Assembly (NCBI GenBank): GCA_944989445.1 | Contig: CALYLW010000042.1 | Span: 729,242-793,241 of the forward strand | Reading direction: 5' to 3' | DNA length: 64,000 bases | Origin: Ampullaceana balthica | Lineage: Eukaryota; Mollusca; Gastropoda; Lymnaeidae | Made by a program: the position numbers and the translations under genes | The notes under the pieces: model-generated | Databases searched by the model: none | Told to the model about the DNA's origin: nothing | The model's input: only the letters and a program-made list of their open reading frames with translations | In this document: positions 21,362 through 32,761 of the stretch, in pieces | Layout of the letters: each line of letters begins with the position of its first letter | Numbering within the stretch: position 1 is the stretch's first letter

Positions 21362-21952
21362 TACCGTATATACTCGTTCGTAAGGCGACATTTTTTGGAC
21401 AAAATCAAGGGGGGGAAGTTGGGGGGTCGGCTTACGAGCGGGTCATTACCGTATTTCTGCATGTGTATTGAATATCCGTGTTGTTATTATAGATCATCAA
21501 GGTCCTTTTCTACATTCTACAAGATTCTACTGCTCTACCAGAAGTTATAATATTTTATTAAACATCTACACTTACCTTATTTAATCATTTTATTTATTTT
21601 TGTGATCGTTTAAATACATTGTTTTACACATTTTGTTTTCAACAACGAATTTTAATGTACGCGCTTTCTTCACTGTTTACCAAAGAATTTTAAAAAAATA
21701 TAAAAAATACCGGTAACTCTTGCCTAACAAAAAGCACAAAATCAAAGCTAGGTAGTACAAAGTAAACAATCATAATGTACGATTTAGCTTGTAGTTTTTA
21801 AAAAATTTGTACCATTTTGTTTAAGATGTCCTATTATTTTTGGGGGGTCGGCTTGCGAGCGGGTTATACACTTTTAATACTTTTCTCTTCCAAAAGTGTG
21901 GGGGGGGGGTCGGCTTATAAACGAATAGGCCATAGAACGAGTATATACGGTA
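21362..21952. mobile_element. Non-autonomous element with TACCGTATATACTCG termini
   Basis: The left end is taccgtatatactcgttcgt and the right end is the inverse, cgagtatatacggta. Both subterminal regions contain ggggtcggctt or its variants (gtcggcttacgagcgggt). Total about 590 bp, no coding sequence. Similar terminal motifs are common in animal repeats. Confidence 0.7.
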
Positions 21953-23983
21953 GATTTCATAGCCAATAAATGAAGGTTTAGCTTTTAAGATAGAGTTTAA
22001 TGGGCAGAAAATACAACTTCTCGTATTAATGAAAATCAGGTTGGAAAAAACTTTTAATAAATCAAATTACATTTTAATTTTGTTTACATCTTATTCTTTT
22101 TATTTCAATTATGACTAACGTAGAATTAAAGTAAATGTAAAATGAAGTGATTTTCATTTGGAAAAACTTCGGTAAATGTTTGGACTAAAGTGTCTATACA
22201 AAATGAGGTCCCGTTTTTGTAAATACTAAATTTTACACATACCAGGACTTTCGTAAAATAATGATCTTTATTAATTCATCAGATATCTTCACCAGATGTC
22301 AACCTTTCTTAATTTTCTGTCCTCCACTCCCCCCCCCCACCCAACCATTCCTCATACCTCCTGACACCCATTCAGCACTTACCTCACTTTGAAAACACTC
22401 AAGTGTAAATATAAGGTAAGAACAACAGAAAACTCGATAATACCACAAAATATTGTGGTATATAATCTATTTGTTATATTTTCTTGCAATTAGTTATTTT
22501 TAATTGCGCTATCTTTGGTGTAGATTTGATGTAGAGATTATGTGTGTACTTTGTCAAGAAGGAGAAGGCTTCTAGAAAACGTAAAAGAATGCGCTTCAAG
22601 TTTCGCACATAATCTCTAAAACTCCAGATAATTCAGGAATGTTCATTACCCAGAAAATTCTATAAAATATTGTATAAATATGCGTTCAGCACTAGAAGAG
22701 AGGCTATCGCGTTGTATTACAAATGGTTGAGGAGTTTGACCTATTTTCTGCATCGTGTTGACAACTTGTTGGCATATAAAGTCACATATAGACCTGCTTG
22801 TTACACGTTTTTATTTTCAAGTTCAGGTATTCAATTGCTGGTAAACTTCAACCAGTGGCTTGAGTTAATTTATTTCAAGTGAACCTCACCCCTAGGCACA
22901 CAACAATATAGTCAAAGATCAGACATGAACTAGTTAGTGCACAGATGTGAACACAACCCTTTTACCTTTTATCGTCAGACCCCTCCCCGTGTTCGAGATT
23001 TCAGAACAGCTTTGTGTCAACGGTCCCCAAACAGCTAAACGCGATTGCAATTAGACATTCACATACCTACACTTTAACATCGTTACGATTATTTCAAAAG
23101 GACAGAGAAATGCTCTATTCATCGGGTGCCTTTCAGTCCGACCATTAGTTGACAATGTAAAATTTATCACACGCCGTATGATGGTAGCACCGCACCCCAG
23201 TCAGAGTCTATTTACAGTTCTATGCGCGGGTCTATTCACGCTAGTACATCAAATAACTGGAGCTGGTCTTTCAGCTTTGTCAGATGAAACGTGTGCATGC
23301 ACCCCACCTACCAACCCCGCCCCCCCCACACACACACATCAATGAACGCCCTCACCCATGTGGAAACAGTGCCAGCACCGGCCAATGTCATCTAAAGTCG
23401 AGTTCGGACGATGAAGGGCGATAACACTGTAAACTTCAGTAGTAGTTTGTAACGCCGAAGACAAGACGTTTGATTGAACTTAAATCATTTTAGAAACATG
23501 AAGACAGGCATAAATCTAGAGACACTACAAATGCATTGTTGAGCTTTTTAATACAAGAGCACTTTCAAAATCTCTAAGTCCACCTCTGAGGTTAAAATAA
23601 AAACACATGGTTATATTTTTCTAAGGATAATGCAAATTTCAATGTCGCGTGGCTGATTAGGAAAATACAAATGGGATTAGATAAACTGTTGGTTAATTTT
23701 TAATTTGTGATTATCATGATTACTGCAAGGGTGATCACACATCAATACATCCATCAGCCAACAAGAGAGACATCAAGACATGCGTTGAACGGGAATTGTG
23801 AGGGGGGGGTGTTGTGACAGGGATGGGTGGCATCGGGAAATGTAAGGAGTTGTTGCTGTGGAAGGGAGTCGGGGGGAGGGGGGAGCGTGGTGGTTCGGGT
23901 TGTTTTTGGCATGCAGTTCCTGTTGTAAGTAAAATATATTTGCGCCACACTGTTTTCTCTTTATGTCAGCCAGTCACCCATCG
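21953..23983. other. Unassigned sequence left of the 12-bp satellite
   Basis: AT-rich to about 22900, then more mixed composition. No exon could be supported; short frames have no domain features. Confidence 0.45.
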
Positions 23984-24643
23984 TATATTTGTTGTTATAT
24001 GTGTTGCTATATGTGTTGTTATATGTGTTGTTATATGTGTTGTTATATGTGTTGTTATATGTGTTGTTATATGTGTTGCTATATCTGTTGTTATATGTGT
24101 TGTTATATGTGTTGCTATATCTGTTGTTATATGTGTTGTTATATGTGTTTTTATGCGTTGTTATATGTGTTGTTATATGTGTTGTTATATGTGTTGTTAT
24201 ATGTGTTGCTATATGTGTTGTTATATGTGTTGTTATATGTGTTGCTATATCTGTTGTTATATGTGTTGTTATATGTGTTGTTATATGTGTTGTTATATGT
24301 GTTGTTATATGTGTTGTTATATGTGTTGCTATATCTGTTGTTATATGTGTTGTTATATGTGTTGTTATATGTGTTGTTATATGTGTTGTTATATGTGTTG
24401 TTATATGTGTTGTTATATGTGTTGTTATACGTGTTGTTATATGTGTTGTTATATGTGTTGTTATATGTGTTGTTATATGTGTTGCTATATCTGTTGTTAT
24501 ATGTGTTGTTATATGTGTTGTTATATGTGTTGTTATATGTGTTGTTATATGTGTTGTTATATGTGTTGTTATATGTGTTGTTATACGTGTTGTTATATGT
24601 GTTGTTATATGTGTTGTTATATGTGTTGTTATATGTGTTGTAT
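23984..24643. repeat. 12-bp satellite (TTGTTATATGTG), left block
   Basis: About 55 copies, with recurrent variants ttgctatatctg and ttgttatacgtg. The block ends abruptly at a LINE fragment. Confidence 0.97.
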
Positions 24644-25944
24644 AGGCCCTGCAGAGGGGGGCCTATGGAGGATTATGGCCAAGTATGGGTGTCCAAATAA
24701 GTATATAGCCATTGTAAGGCAATTTCATGATGGCATGCAGGCTCGAGTCCAGGACAACGGAGAGGTCTCTAAACCATTCCCTGTCACAAATGGCGTTAAG
24801 CAAGGCTGTGTTCTGGCCCCAACATTGTTCAGCCTCATGTTCTCAGCCATGCTTTATACAGAGGCCTTCAGGAATAGAAATGTAGGCATGGACTTCAGGT
24901 ATCGCACTGATGGTCGTCTGTTCAACCTCAGGAGGCTTAAAGCTAAGACAAAGGTCAAATCAGACAGCATCCTGGAACTTCTTTTTGCTGATGATTGTGC
25001 CCTTAACGCGGGCTCTGAAGGACAGCTGCAACTAAGTGCTGATACATTTTCCAGTGCGTACTCTAACTTTGGGCTCACCATCAGCACAAAAAAGACAGAA
25101 GTGTTATACCAGCCGGCCCCAGGCAAATCCTATACTGAGCCTAACATATTCATCAACGGCAACAAAATCAACACAGTGAGCCGCTTTACTTACCTTGGCA
25201 GCACACTGTCCCAGAAGGCCAATATTGATGACGAGGTGAACTCGAGAATCTCAAAGGCCAGCGCAGCATTCGGTAGATTGCATGACAGTGTCTGGAACAG
25301 AAGGGGAATCAGCACCCAAACAAAACTAAAAGTATACAGAGCTGTAGTGCTCCCCACCTTATTATATGCATGTGAAACTTGGATTGTATACCAACGCCAT
25401 GCGAGGTTGCTGAATCACTTCCACACCAAAAGCCTTAGAAAAATTATCAATATAAAATGGCAGGAAAAAGTTCCAGACACCGAAATATTAGCCAGGTCAG
25501 GACTCCCCAGCATCCACAATATCCTCATGCAAAGCCAACTACGCTGGGGCGGGGCATCTAGTGCGCATGCCCGACCATCGCCTACCCAAGAGGCTCTTCT
25601 ATGGTGAACTTACCGAAGGGCATAGAGCACGCGGAGGTCCACGAAAGCGCTACAAGGACGCTCTTAAAACTGCTCTGAAGGCCTTCGACATCGGACATGA
25701 CTCCTGGGAAGCAGCAGCCAGTAACCGAGCCCACTGGCGCTCTACGATATGGAATGGCGCAGCTGTCTGTGAAGCTAATAGACAACAGGCTGCCAAGTTA
25801 AAACGCCAAGCCAGAAAGGAACGTAACCAAAACCCACCTGAAGGGACCGCTTCCATCTCTTGTCCGACATGCGGACGCCTCTTTCGTGCAAAAATAGGGT
25901 TAATAAGCCACCAGAGAACACATGTGGCGGCCCAGCAAATATGA
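24644..25944 (+). pseudogene. LINE reverse transcriptase fragment with C-terminal C2H2 finger, frameshifted
   Basis: Reverse-transcriptase motifs in order: VRQFHDGMQARVQDNG, NGVKQGCVLAPTLFS (finger/palm), LLFADDCALNA (catalytic FADD, variant of YxDD), then KTEVLYQPAP and FTYLGSTLS, followed by the thumb-like region with ACETWIVYQ. Near 25545-25556 one extra G shifts the frame: before it the frame ends in QLRWGG, after it GHLVRMPDHRLPKR continues in the next frame. The C-terminus carries CPTCGRLFRAKIGLISHQRTH-type C2H2 residues (Cys-x2-Cys-x12-His-x3-His). The N-terminal endonuclease and early RT are missing. Upstream the frame runs into the satellite with no start codon. The element is inactive; I do not assign a clade. 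Confidence 0.87.
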
Positions 25945-25991
25945 TGAGAGTGGTCATCGTCGATCACGACGGACGAACAACAAAACATATG
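24644..25991 (+). mobile_element. 5'-truncated non-LTR retrotransposon (LINE) inside the 12-bp satellite
   Basis: Contains the 3' part of a LINE open reading frame, a stop at 25942-25944 and about 45 bp of 3' sequence ending acaacaaaacatatgag before the satellite resumes. The left edge is the truncation point (near ggccctgcagagg). No poly(A) tail is seen; the satellite itself follows directly. Confidence 0.88.
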
Positions 25992-28900
25992 AGTTGTTAT
26001 ATGTGTTGTTATATGTATTGTTATATTTGTTGTTATATGTGTTGTTATATGTTTTGTTATATGTGTTGTTATATGTGTTGCTATATTTGTTGTTATACTT
26101 GTTGTTATATGTGTTGTTATATGTGTTGCTATATGTGTTGCTATATGTGTTGTTATATGTGTTGCTATATCTGTTGTTATATGTGTAGTTATATGTGTTG
26201 TTATATGTGTTGTTATATTTGTTGTTATATGTGTTGTTATATGTGTTGTTATATGTGTTGTTATATGTGTTGTTATATGTGTTGTTATATGTGTTGTTAT
26301 ATGTGTTGTTATATGTGTTGTTATATGTGTTGTTATATGTGTTGTTATATGTGTTGTTATATTTGTTGTTATATGTGTTGTTATATGTGTTGTTATATCT
26401 GTTGTTATATGTGTTGTTATATGTGTTGATATATGTATTGTTATATTTGTTGTTATATGTGTTGATATATGTGTTGTTATATGTGTTGTTATATGTGTTG
26501 TTATATGTGTTGTTATATGTGTTGTTATATTTGTTGTTATATGTGTTGTTATATGTGTTGTTATATGTGTTGTTATATGTGTTGTTATATGTGTTGTTAT
26601 ATGTGTGTTATGTGTTGTTATATGTGTTGTTATATGTGTTGTTATATGTTGTTATATGTGTTGTTATATGTGTTGTTATATGTGTTGTTATATGTGTTGT
26701 TATATGTGTTGTTATATGTGTTGTTATATGTGTTGTTATATGTGTTGTATATGTGTTGTTATATGTGTTGTTATATGTGTTGTTATATGTGTTGTTATAT
26801 GTGTTGTTATATGTGTTGTTATATGTGTTGTTATATGTGTTGTTATATGTGTTGTTATATGTGTTGTTATGTGTTGTTATATGTGTTGTTATATGTTGTT
26901 ATGTGTTGTTATATGTGTTGTTATATGTGTTGTTATGTGTTGTTATATGTGTTGTTATGTGTTGTTATATGTGTTGTTATATGTGTTGTTATATGTGTAG
27001 TTATGTGTTGTTATATGTGTTGTTATGTGTTGTTATATGTGTTGTTATGTGTTGTTATATGTGTTGTTATATGTGTTGTTATATGTGTTGTTATATGTGT
27101 TGTTATATGTGTTGTTATATGTGTTGTTATATGTGTTGTTATATGTTTTGTTATATGTGTTGTTATATGTGTTGTTATATTGTTGTTATATTGTTGTTAT
27201 ATGTGTTGTTATATGTGTTGTTATATGTGTTGTTATATGTGTTGTTATATGTGTTGTATATTTGTTGTTATATTGTTGTTATATGTGTTGTTATATGTGT
27301 TGTTATATGTGTTGTTATATGTGTTGTTATATGTGTTGTTATATTGTTGTTATATGTGTTGTTATATGTGTTGTTATATGTGTTGTTATATGTGTTGTTA
27401 TATGTGTTGCTATATGTGTTGTTATATGTGTTGTTATATGTGTTGTTATATGTGTTGTTATATGTGTTGTTATATGTGTTGTTATATGTGTTGTTATATG
27501 TGTTGTTATATGTGTTGTTATATGTGTTGTTATGTGTTGTTATATGTGTTGTTATATGTGTTGTTATATGTGTTGTTATATGTGTTGTTATATGTGTTTG
27601 TTATATGTGTTGTTATATGTGTTGTTATATGTGTTGTTATGTGTTGTTATATGTGTTGTTATATGTGTTGTTATATGTGTTGTTATATGTGTTGTTATAT
27701 GTGTTGTTATATGTGTTGTTATATGTGTTGTTATATGTGTTGTTATATGTGTTGTTATATGTGTTGTTATATGTGTTGTTATATGTGTTGTTATATGTGT
27801 TGTTATATGTGTTGTTATATGTGTTGTTATATGTGTTGTTATATGTGTTGTTATATGTGTTGTTATATGTGTTGTTATATGTGTTGTTATGTGTTGTTAT
27901 ATGTGTTGTTATATGTGTTGTTATATGTGTTTATGTGTTGTTATATGTGTTGTTATATGTGTTGTTATGTGTTGTTATATGTGTTGTTATATGTGTTTGT
28001 TATATGTGTTGTTATATGTGTTGCTATATGTGTTGTTATGTGTTGTTATATGTGTTGTTATATGTGTTGTTATATGTGTTGTTATATGTGTTGTTATACG
28101 TGTTGCTATATGTGTTGTTATATGCGTTGTTATATGTGTTGTTATATGTGTTGTTATGTGTTATATGTGTTGTTATATGTGTTGTTATATGTGTTGTTAT
28201 ATGTGTTGTTACATGTGTTGTTTTATGTGTTGTTATGTGTTGTTATATGTGTTGTTATATGTGTTGTTATATGTGTTGTTATATGTGTTGTTATATGTGT
28301 TGTTATATGTGTTGTTATATGTGTTGTTATATGTGTTGTTATATGTGTTGTTATATGTGTTGTTATATGTGTTGTTATATGTGTTGTTATATGTGTTGTT
28401 ATATGTGTTGTTATATGTGTTGTTATATGTGTTGTTATATGTGTTGTTATATGTGTTGTTATGTGTTGTTATATGTGTTGTTATGTGTTGTTATATGTGT
28501 TGTTATGTGTTGTTATATGTGTTGTTATATGTGTTGCTATATGTGTTGTTATATGTGTTGTTATATGTGTTGTTATATGTGTTGTTATATGTGTTGTTAT
28601 ATGTGTTGTTATATGTGTTGTTATGTGTTGTTATATGTGTTGTTATGTGTTGTATATGTGTTGTTATATGTGTTGTATATGTGTTGTTATATGTGTTGTT
28701 ATATGTGTTGTTATATGTGTTGTTATATGTGTTGTTATATGTGTTGTTATATGTGTTGTTATATGTGTTGTTATATGTGTTGTTATATGTGTTGTTATAT
28801 GTGTTGTTATATGTGTTGTTATATGTGTTGTTATATGTGTTGTTATATGTGTTGTTATATGTGTTGTTATATGTGTTGTTATATGTGTTGCTATATGTGT

Positions 28901-29131
28901 TGTTATATGTGTTGTTATATGTGTTGCTATATGTGTTGTTATACGTGTTGTTATATGTGTTGTTATATGTGTTGTTATATGTGTTGTTATATGTGTTGCT
29001 ATATGTGTTGTTATATGTGTTGTTATATGTGTTGTTTTATGTGTTGCTATATGTGTTGTTATATGTGTTGCTATATGTGTTGTTATATGTGTTGCTATAT
29101 GTGTTGTTATATGTGTTGTTATATGTGTTGC
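25992..29131. repeat. 12-bp satellite (TTGTTATATGTG), right block, about 3.1 kb
   Basis: About 260 copies. From about 26600 onward many units are shortened (ttgttatg in place of ttgttatatg, or ttgtatatg), giving a patchwork of frames. The Cys/Tyr-rich or Leu/Val-rich open frames are repeat artefacts. Confidence 0.97.
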
Positions 29132-30246
29132 ACCATGAGACGATATTGTAAATAGTTCAGGATTTAAAAAAAAGAACAGGAGACTCCTGTCAGGGCACTC
29201 AACTGTCATTGAAAATAAAATAAAAATAATTCTTTAATTCAATTTCTTAGTCCGTTACAAAGAAAACTCAGTAAGATTAATTATCACGATATATTACAAT
29301 TCTAAGTCACCTTTGACTTTTGACCATTCATAGAAATATTTAGAGAACCGACTTTTTGGAGAAAAAAAAACTATTGCTTTTGTGCATCTGTATATGCTAA
29401 AGCAGTATATGCTGAAACAGTATGTGCGCAACAGCCTAGCGTTGAGAGAAAGGATCTTTGCAGAGGGGCGCTTTACATCGTAGTAGGCATCGTTTTCCTT
29501 ATACTATGTGAACAGGGCATCTGAGGAAGAGGGGGGGGGCAAAAGAAAGCGTGTCACGCCCCGGGTGATACTAAATGACAACAATAGGAGAGCAATTGAG
29601 GATTTCTTGTTAAGAACAACAACAAAAATGAGTGTATATCTAGTGGGTGGGAAATGTGAACCTTTGATATAGTGTAATCGGTGGGAATAGGAATGTATAT
29701 GGTGCATAATGGGTGGGAATAGGGAATGTTGGTTATAGTGTTTAACGGTTGGGAAATTGGTATGTTGGATTTAACGTATAATAGGTGGGAAATTCGAATG
29801 TTGGGTATAGTGTTATATCAACTGTGGGAAATGAAAATGTTACAATGAAATTTTATTTACGAGGAATTTATTTATTTTTTAAAACTCGCGAATTTTTCTT
29901 TTCTTTTTGCATTTTTAAATGCTGTCAACGTGTTGGACAAAATTTCATTTCAGATATAACCCCCCCCCCTCTTAGTTACACAGTTGCAAGTTCTCTTTAC
30001 TTTCAGATTATAAAACTTTTAGTTTTCGTCTAAATTTTAACATGAACACTGAAATCCTTCTAATTCAATAAAAGTTTTGTTTTTAAAAAAAAGTTAAGCA
30101 AATATATAATTTACTCTAAATGGCCTGCATTATTATTCCAGAATAAGATCAAATTTACTGGGTTATAAGCAATATTAAATCTAAACGTGGGTGGAGAAGG
30201 TCCCTCCCCCACCGTGTATTCAAATCCTTTATTTATTTTATGAATA
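29132..30246. other. Unassigned sequence with a loose degenerate repeat
   Basis: At about 29640-29820 the phrase ggtgggaaat...gaatgttgggtatagtg recurs roughly every 45-50 bp with much divergence. Nothing else was recognised. Confidence 0.45.
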
Positions 30247-30254
30247 GATTAGAA

Positions 30255-30551
30255 CAGTGCTTCTCACAGTGGTGGTCCGCGTACCGGTGCCGGTCCGTGG
30301 GCCCTCCGCTGCCGGTCTGCAGAAGTTATCAAAAGAGGACAGAAAAATATAATTATATTATTATTTGCAACCATTATTCTAACCCTATAGAGTATGTCAA
30401 TTGTTCGTTAATAAGCACATAAAATGAAACAAATAATATAAAATAAATAACATTTCGATACCACGTCAATACATGTAAAATAGTTCACCGGTTCTTTGTG
30501 CAATGGAAAATTCCTGCCGGTCCGCCATACCAAAAATTTTGAGAAGCACTG
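30255..30551. mobile_element. hAT MITE (CAGTGCTTCTCA) with perfect 8-bp target duplication
   Basis: 297 bp, from cagtgcttctcacagtgg to attttgagaagcactg. Flanked by GATTAGAA at 30247-30254 and 30552-30559. Same family as 19002-19135 but longer; it includes ggtgccggtccgtgggcc, the sequence that seeds the minisatellite in the copy at 39537-40333. Confidence 0.9.
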
Positions 30552-30894
30552 GATTAGAAGGTGTTCAACATAAAATCAAATATTTTCCCAACAGTTTTCC
30601 CCACAATTTCCCCTCCTTTCAAATGAGACCCCCGCTGACCGTAACCACGTTACATACTTGTTACAGCTATGTACACGACATATTACTGTTGTTCATTTTG
30701 CATCTTATTTTGTTCATCAAAAGAAATGTCACATTGGTCTTGAGGAAGCCAAAGTCGTTTTTTAAATGCACACAATCAATGCATAGACCAAGTTGATATA
30801 ACCTAATGAAAGGTGCAGTCTACGGAGATAGGGCACAAAAACTTGTATAGCTAACAATTTCTTCATCCCTTGCACAACCCTTTTGTAACTAAGT

Positions 30895-31622
30895 CAAGGG
30901 TGTCCTGACTTTTTGCAAAGGGTGGCCATTGGCCAAGTTCTACAAAATTTGTGCGGGCCGGATTAAGGTAAAAAACAAAAATGACATACATACTGAGTAC
31001 AGGCTTTTTAAATCACATATTTTTGTTGGTAATTTGTAAGAGTGATATCTTTTGGGGGGAAAGGGAGCAATCCTATGGTGATTTTTCAAAACGTTATACA
31101 TGTCTTATTCAATCATTTGAAATTCCAAAAAATGGGATAAAAATGGCCAAGTTATAGAATGAAGAGGGTTAGTTTATATTATGCACCTTGCAACAATTAA
31201 AATGTACTAAATATAACTAGATTGGAAAATGTTTGACCAAAAAATTGAGCTGAAATTCAGTTATTTGTTTAAATGTTATATACACCGACGCCGAGTTGGC
31301 AAAAATAAATAATATTGAGACATCGATTTTTACATCGGATTTCATCGAATGTTTTATACATTACAGCACATAACTTCACTGGCATTTTTATAATGAATAC
31401 TTTCGTTGGTTTACAATAAAAAGTCATGGATTATTTCTAACATTTAAAGTCATCGTTTTTTGTCCCAAAAAAAATCTTATAATTTCGGCTTTTCTTATAC
31501 ATATAATTTAGTTTTTACAGAAAAAATCTACGGGTACGTTAAATATTTTGATATGAGACGTGGACAGTTAAAATTTATTGCTCGGCCTTTTCGGCCCGAG
31601 GGATGGACTTTGGACACCCCTG
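30895..31622. mobile_element. Probable hAT-like element with CAGGGGTGTCC-type termini
   Basis: The left end is caagggtgtcctgactttttgc; the right end is actttggacacccctg. Both ends carry a gcgggccg or ggcccgag block just inside. No clear target duplication and no transposase. Confidence 0.5.
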
Positions 31623-32192
31623 ACGCAAAGGAATGTGGCCCACTTGAAGATACATGCTTTGAAGTCAGTTATGTCAAACATGCGGTGCTGATCAATCTAT
31701 ACCGTCAGTGAAAGAATTTTGCGATCTTTTCGATCGGGTACAGAAAGCAACAAGTAAATCCTTAAAAGCCGTTTTAATGTCGTCTGAATTCCTCATCCTC
31801 AATACATTGCGCGTCGCCGTGTTTTCTATATATTTTGTGGACTCTCAGCAGTTGGATAGGATGCAATCCCCACAGACTACTGTTGCAGGAATCCAGTCGC
31901 GATTGTATATAAAGGATTTTAACTAGGGCTGCGGAAATTATCTATTAATTTCTCGATTAATCGTTAAAAAATGTATCGATTAAATACCGATTAAAATAAT
32001 TTTAATCGATAAAAATTCGATTAAAATTTAAGAAAATATTTATAATATTTTTAAAAAATTTGTTAGTAATAAATAATAAATTATTAATAATTAATAACAA
32101 TTTATAGATATTTTTTTACGTACAAACATCTCCCGCGTAATATTAAAATTTATTTTATTAATCTATGTTGATCGGCAGACGTCAACTATATA

Positions 32193-32588
32193 ATGGCTGA
32201 CAGCCAGAGCCGTATTTACACCATTTTGGGCCCGCGGGCAAAGAAAAAGTGTTGGGCCCTTCCCCCGCAGGAATAAAAAATGAATATACATAATATATAT
32301 AAATAAACATATTCCCATGGGGCCCATATGCTCGCGGGCCCCCGGGTAAATGCCCAATGGGCCTATGCGTTAAGACGGCCCTGCTGACAGCATCAGCGCA
32401 ATTAAATTTAAACATATAACTAGAAAGTTGAACAAATATGTTGTTTTTAAGCTAACTGCGGATGGCAAAGTCGAAGATGGTGAAAACGTTTACTGTGTCC
32501 ACTGCCATAAACAATTCTCTTTTAAAGGATCAAATACATCGCTGACGTACCACCTTCAGCACAAATCAAGTATCAACACATTGTCATG
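32193..32588 (+). pseudogene. hAT transposase N-terminal BED zinc finger, interrupted by a MITE
   Basis: An ATG at 32193 opens a frame reading M-A-D-S, which is broken by an inserted MITE (32205-32383) and resumes after the duplicated target. It reads ISAIKFKHITRKLNKYVVF, then a BED-type finger with YCVHCHKQFSFKGSNTSLTY followed by His-Leu-Gln-His, and stops at 32586-32588. BED fingers are the DNA-binding modules of hAT transposases. The catalytic domain is absent, so the element was already internally deleted. Confidence 0.78.
32205..32383. mobile_element. 179-bp MITE with perfect 8-bp target duplication, nested in the hAT transposase
   Basis: Begins cagagccgtatttacacc and ends gcgttaagacggccctg, imperfect inverted repeats, with gggcccgcgggca and its inverse inside. 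Target duplication CTGACAGC at 32197-32204 and 32384-32391. Taking out the insert and one target copy restores the transposase frame. Confidence 0.9.
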
Positions 32589-32761
32589 AAATTTAGGTCA
32601 AAATATTCTTAATGTTCAATGTCCGTGAGAAATGTTCAGTTTAATGACGTCATAAATTTCTATTTTTTATGTTTTAATCGAAATTATCGATTAATTAATC
32701 GATATTGTTTCAAAAGTTAACGATTAAATTTTAATTAATCGATAGATGCCCTAATTTCAAC

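Larger units (their letters stand above)
31924..32753 (+). mobile_element. hAT element (TAGGGCTGCGGAAATTA termini) with transposase remnant
   Basis: Left terminus tagggctgcggaaattatct, right terminus the approximate inverse, ending atcgatagatgcccta, with many ttaatcgattaat blocks inside both ends. Flanks ATTTTAAC (31916-31923) and ATTTCAAC (32754-32761) match at 7 of 8. It carries a BED zinc-finger coding remnant and a nested MITE. Confidence 0.82.

Noticed and set aside
23814..29155. Very long Cys/Tyr- or Leu/Val-rich open frames
   Set aside because: They are translations of a 12-bp satellite whose unit has no stop in several frames. Only the LINE part (24644-25944) has real protein motifs.
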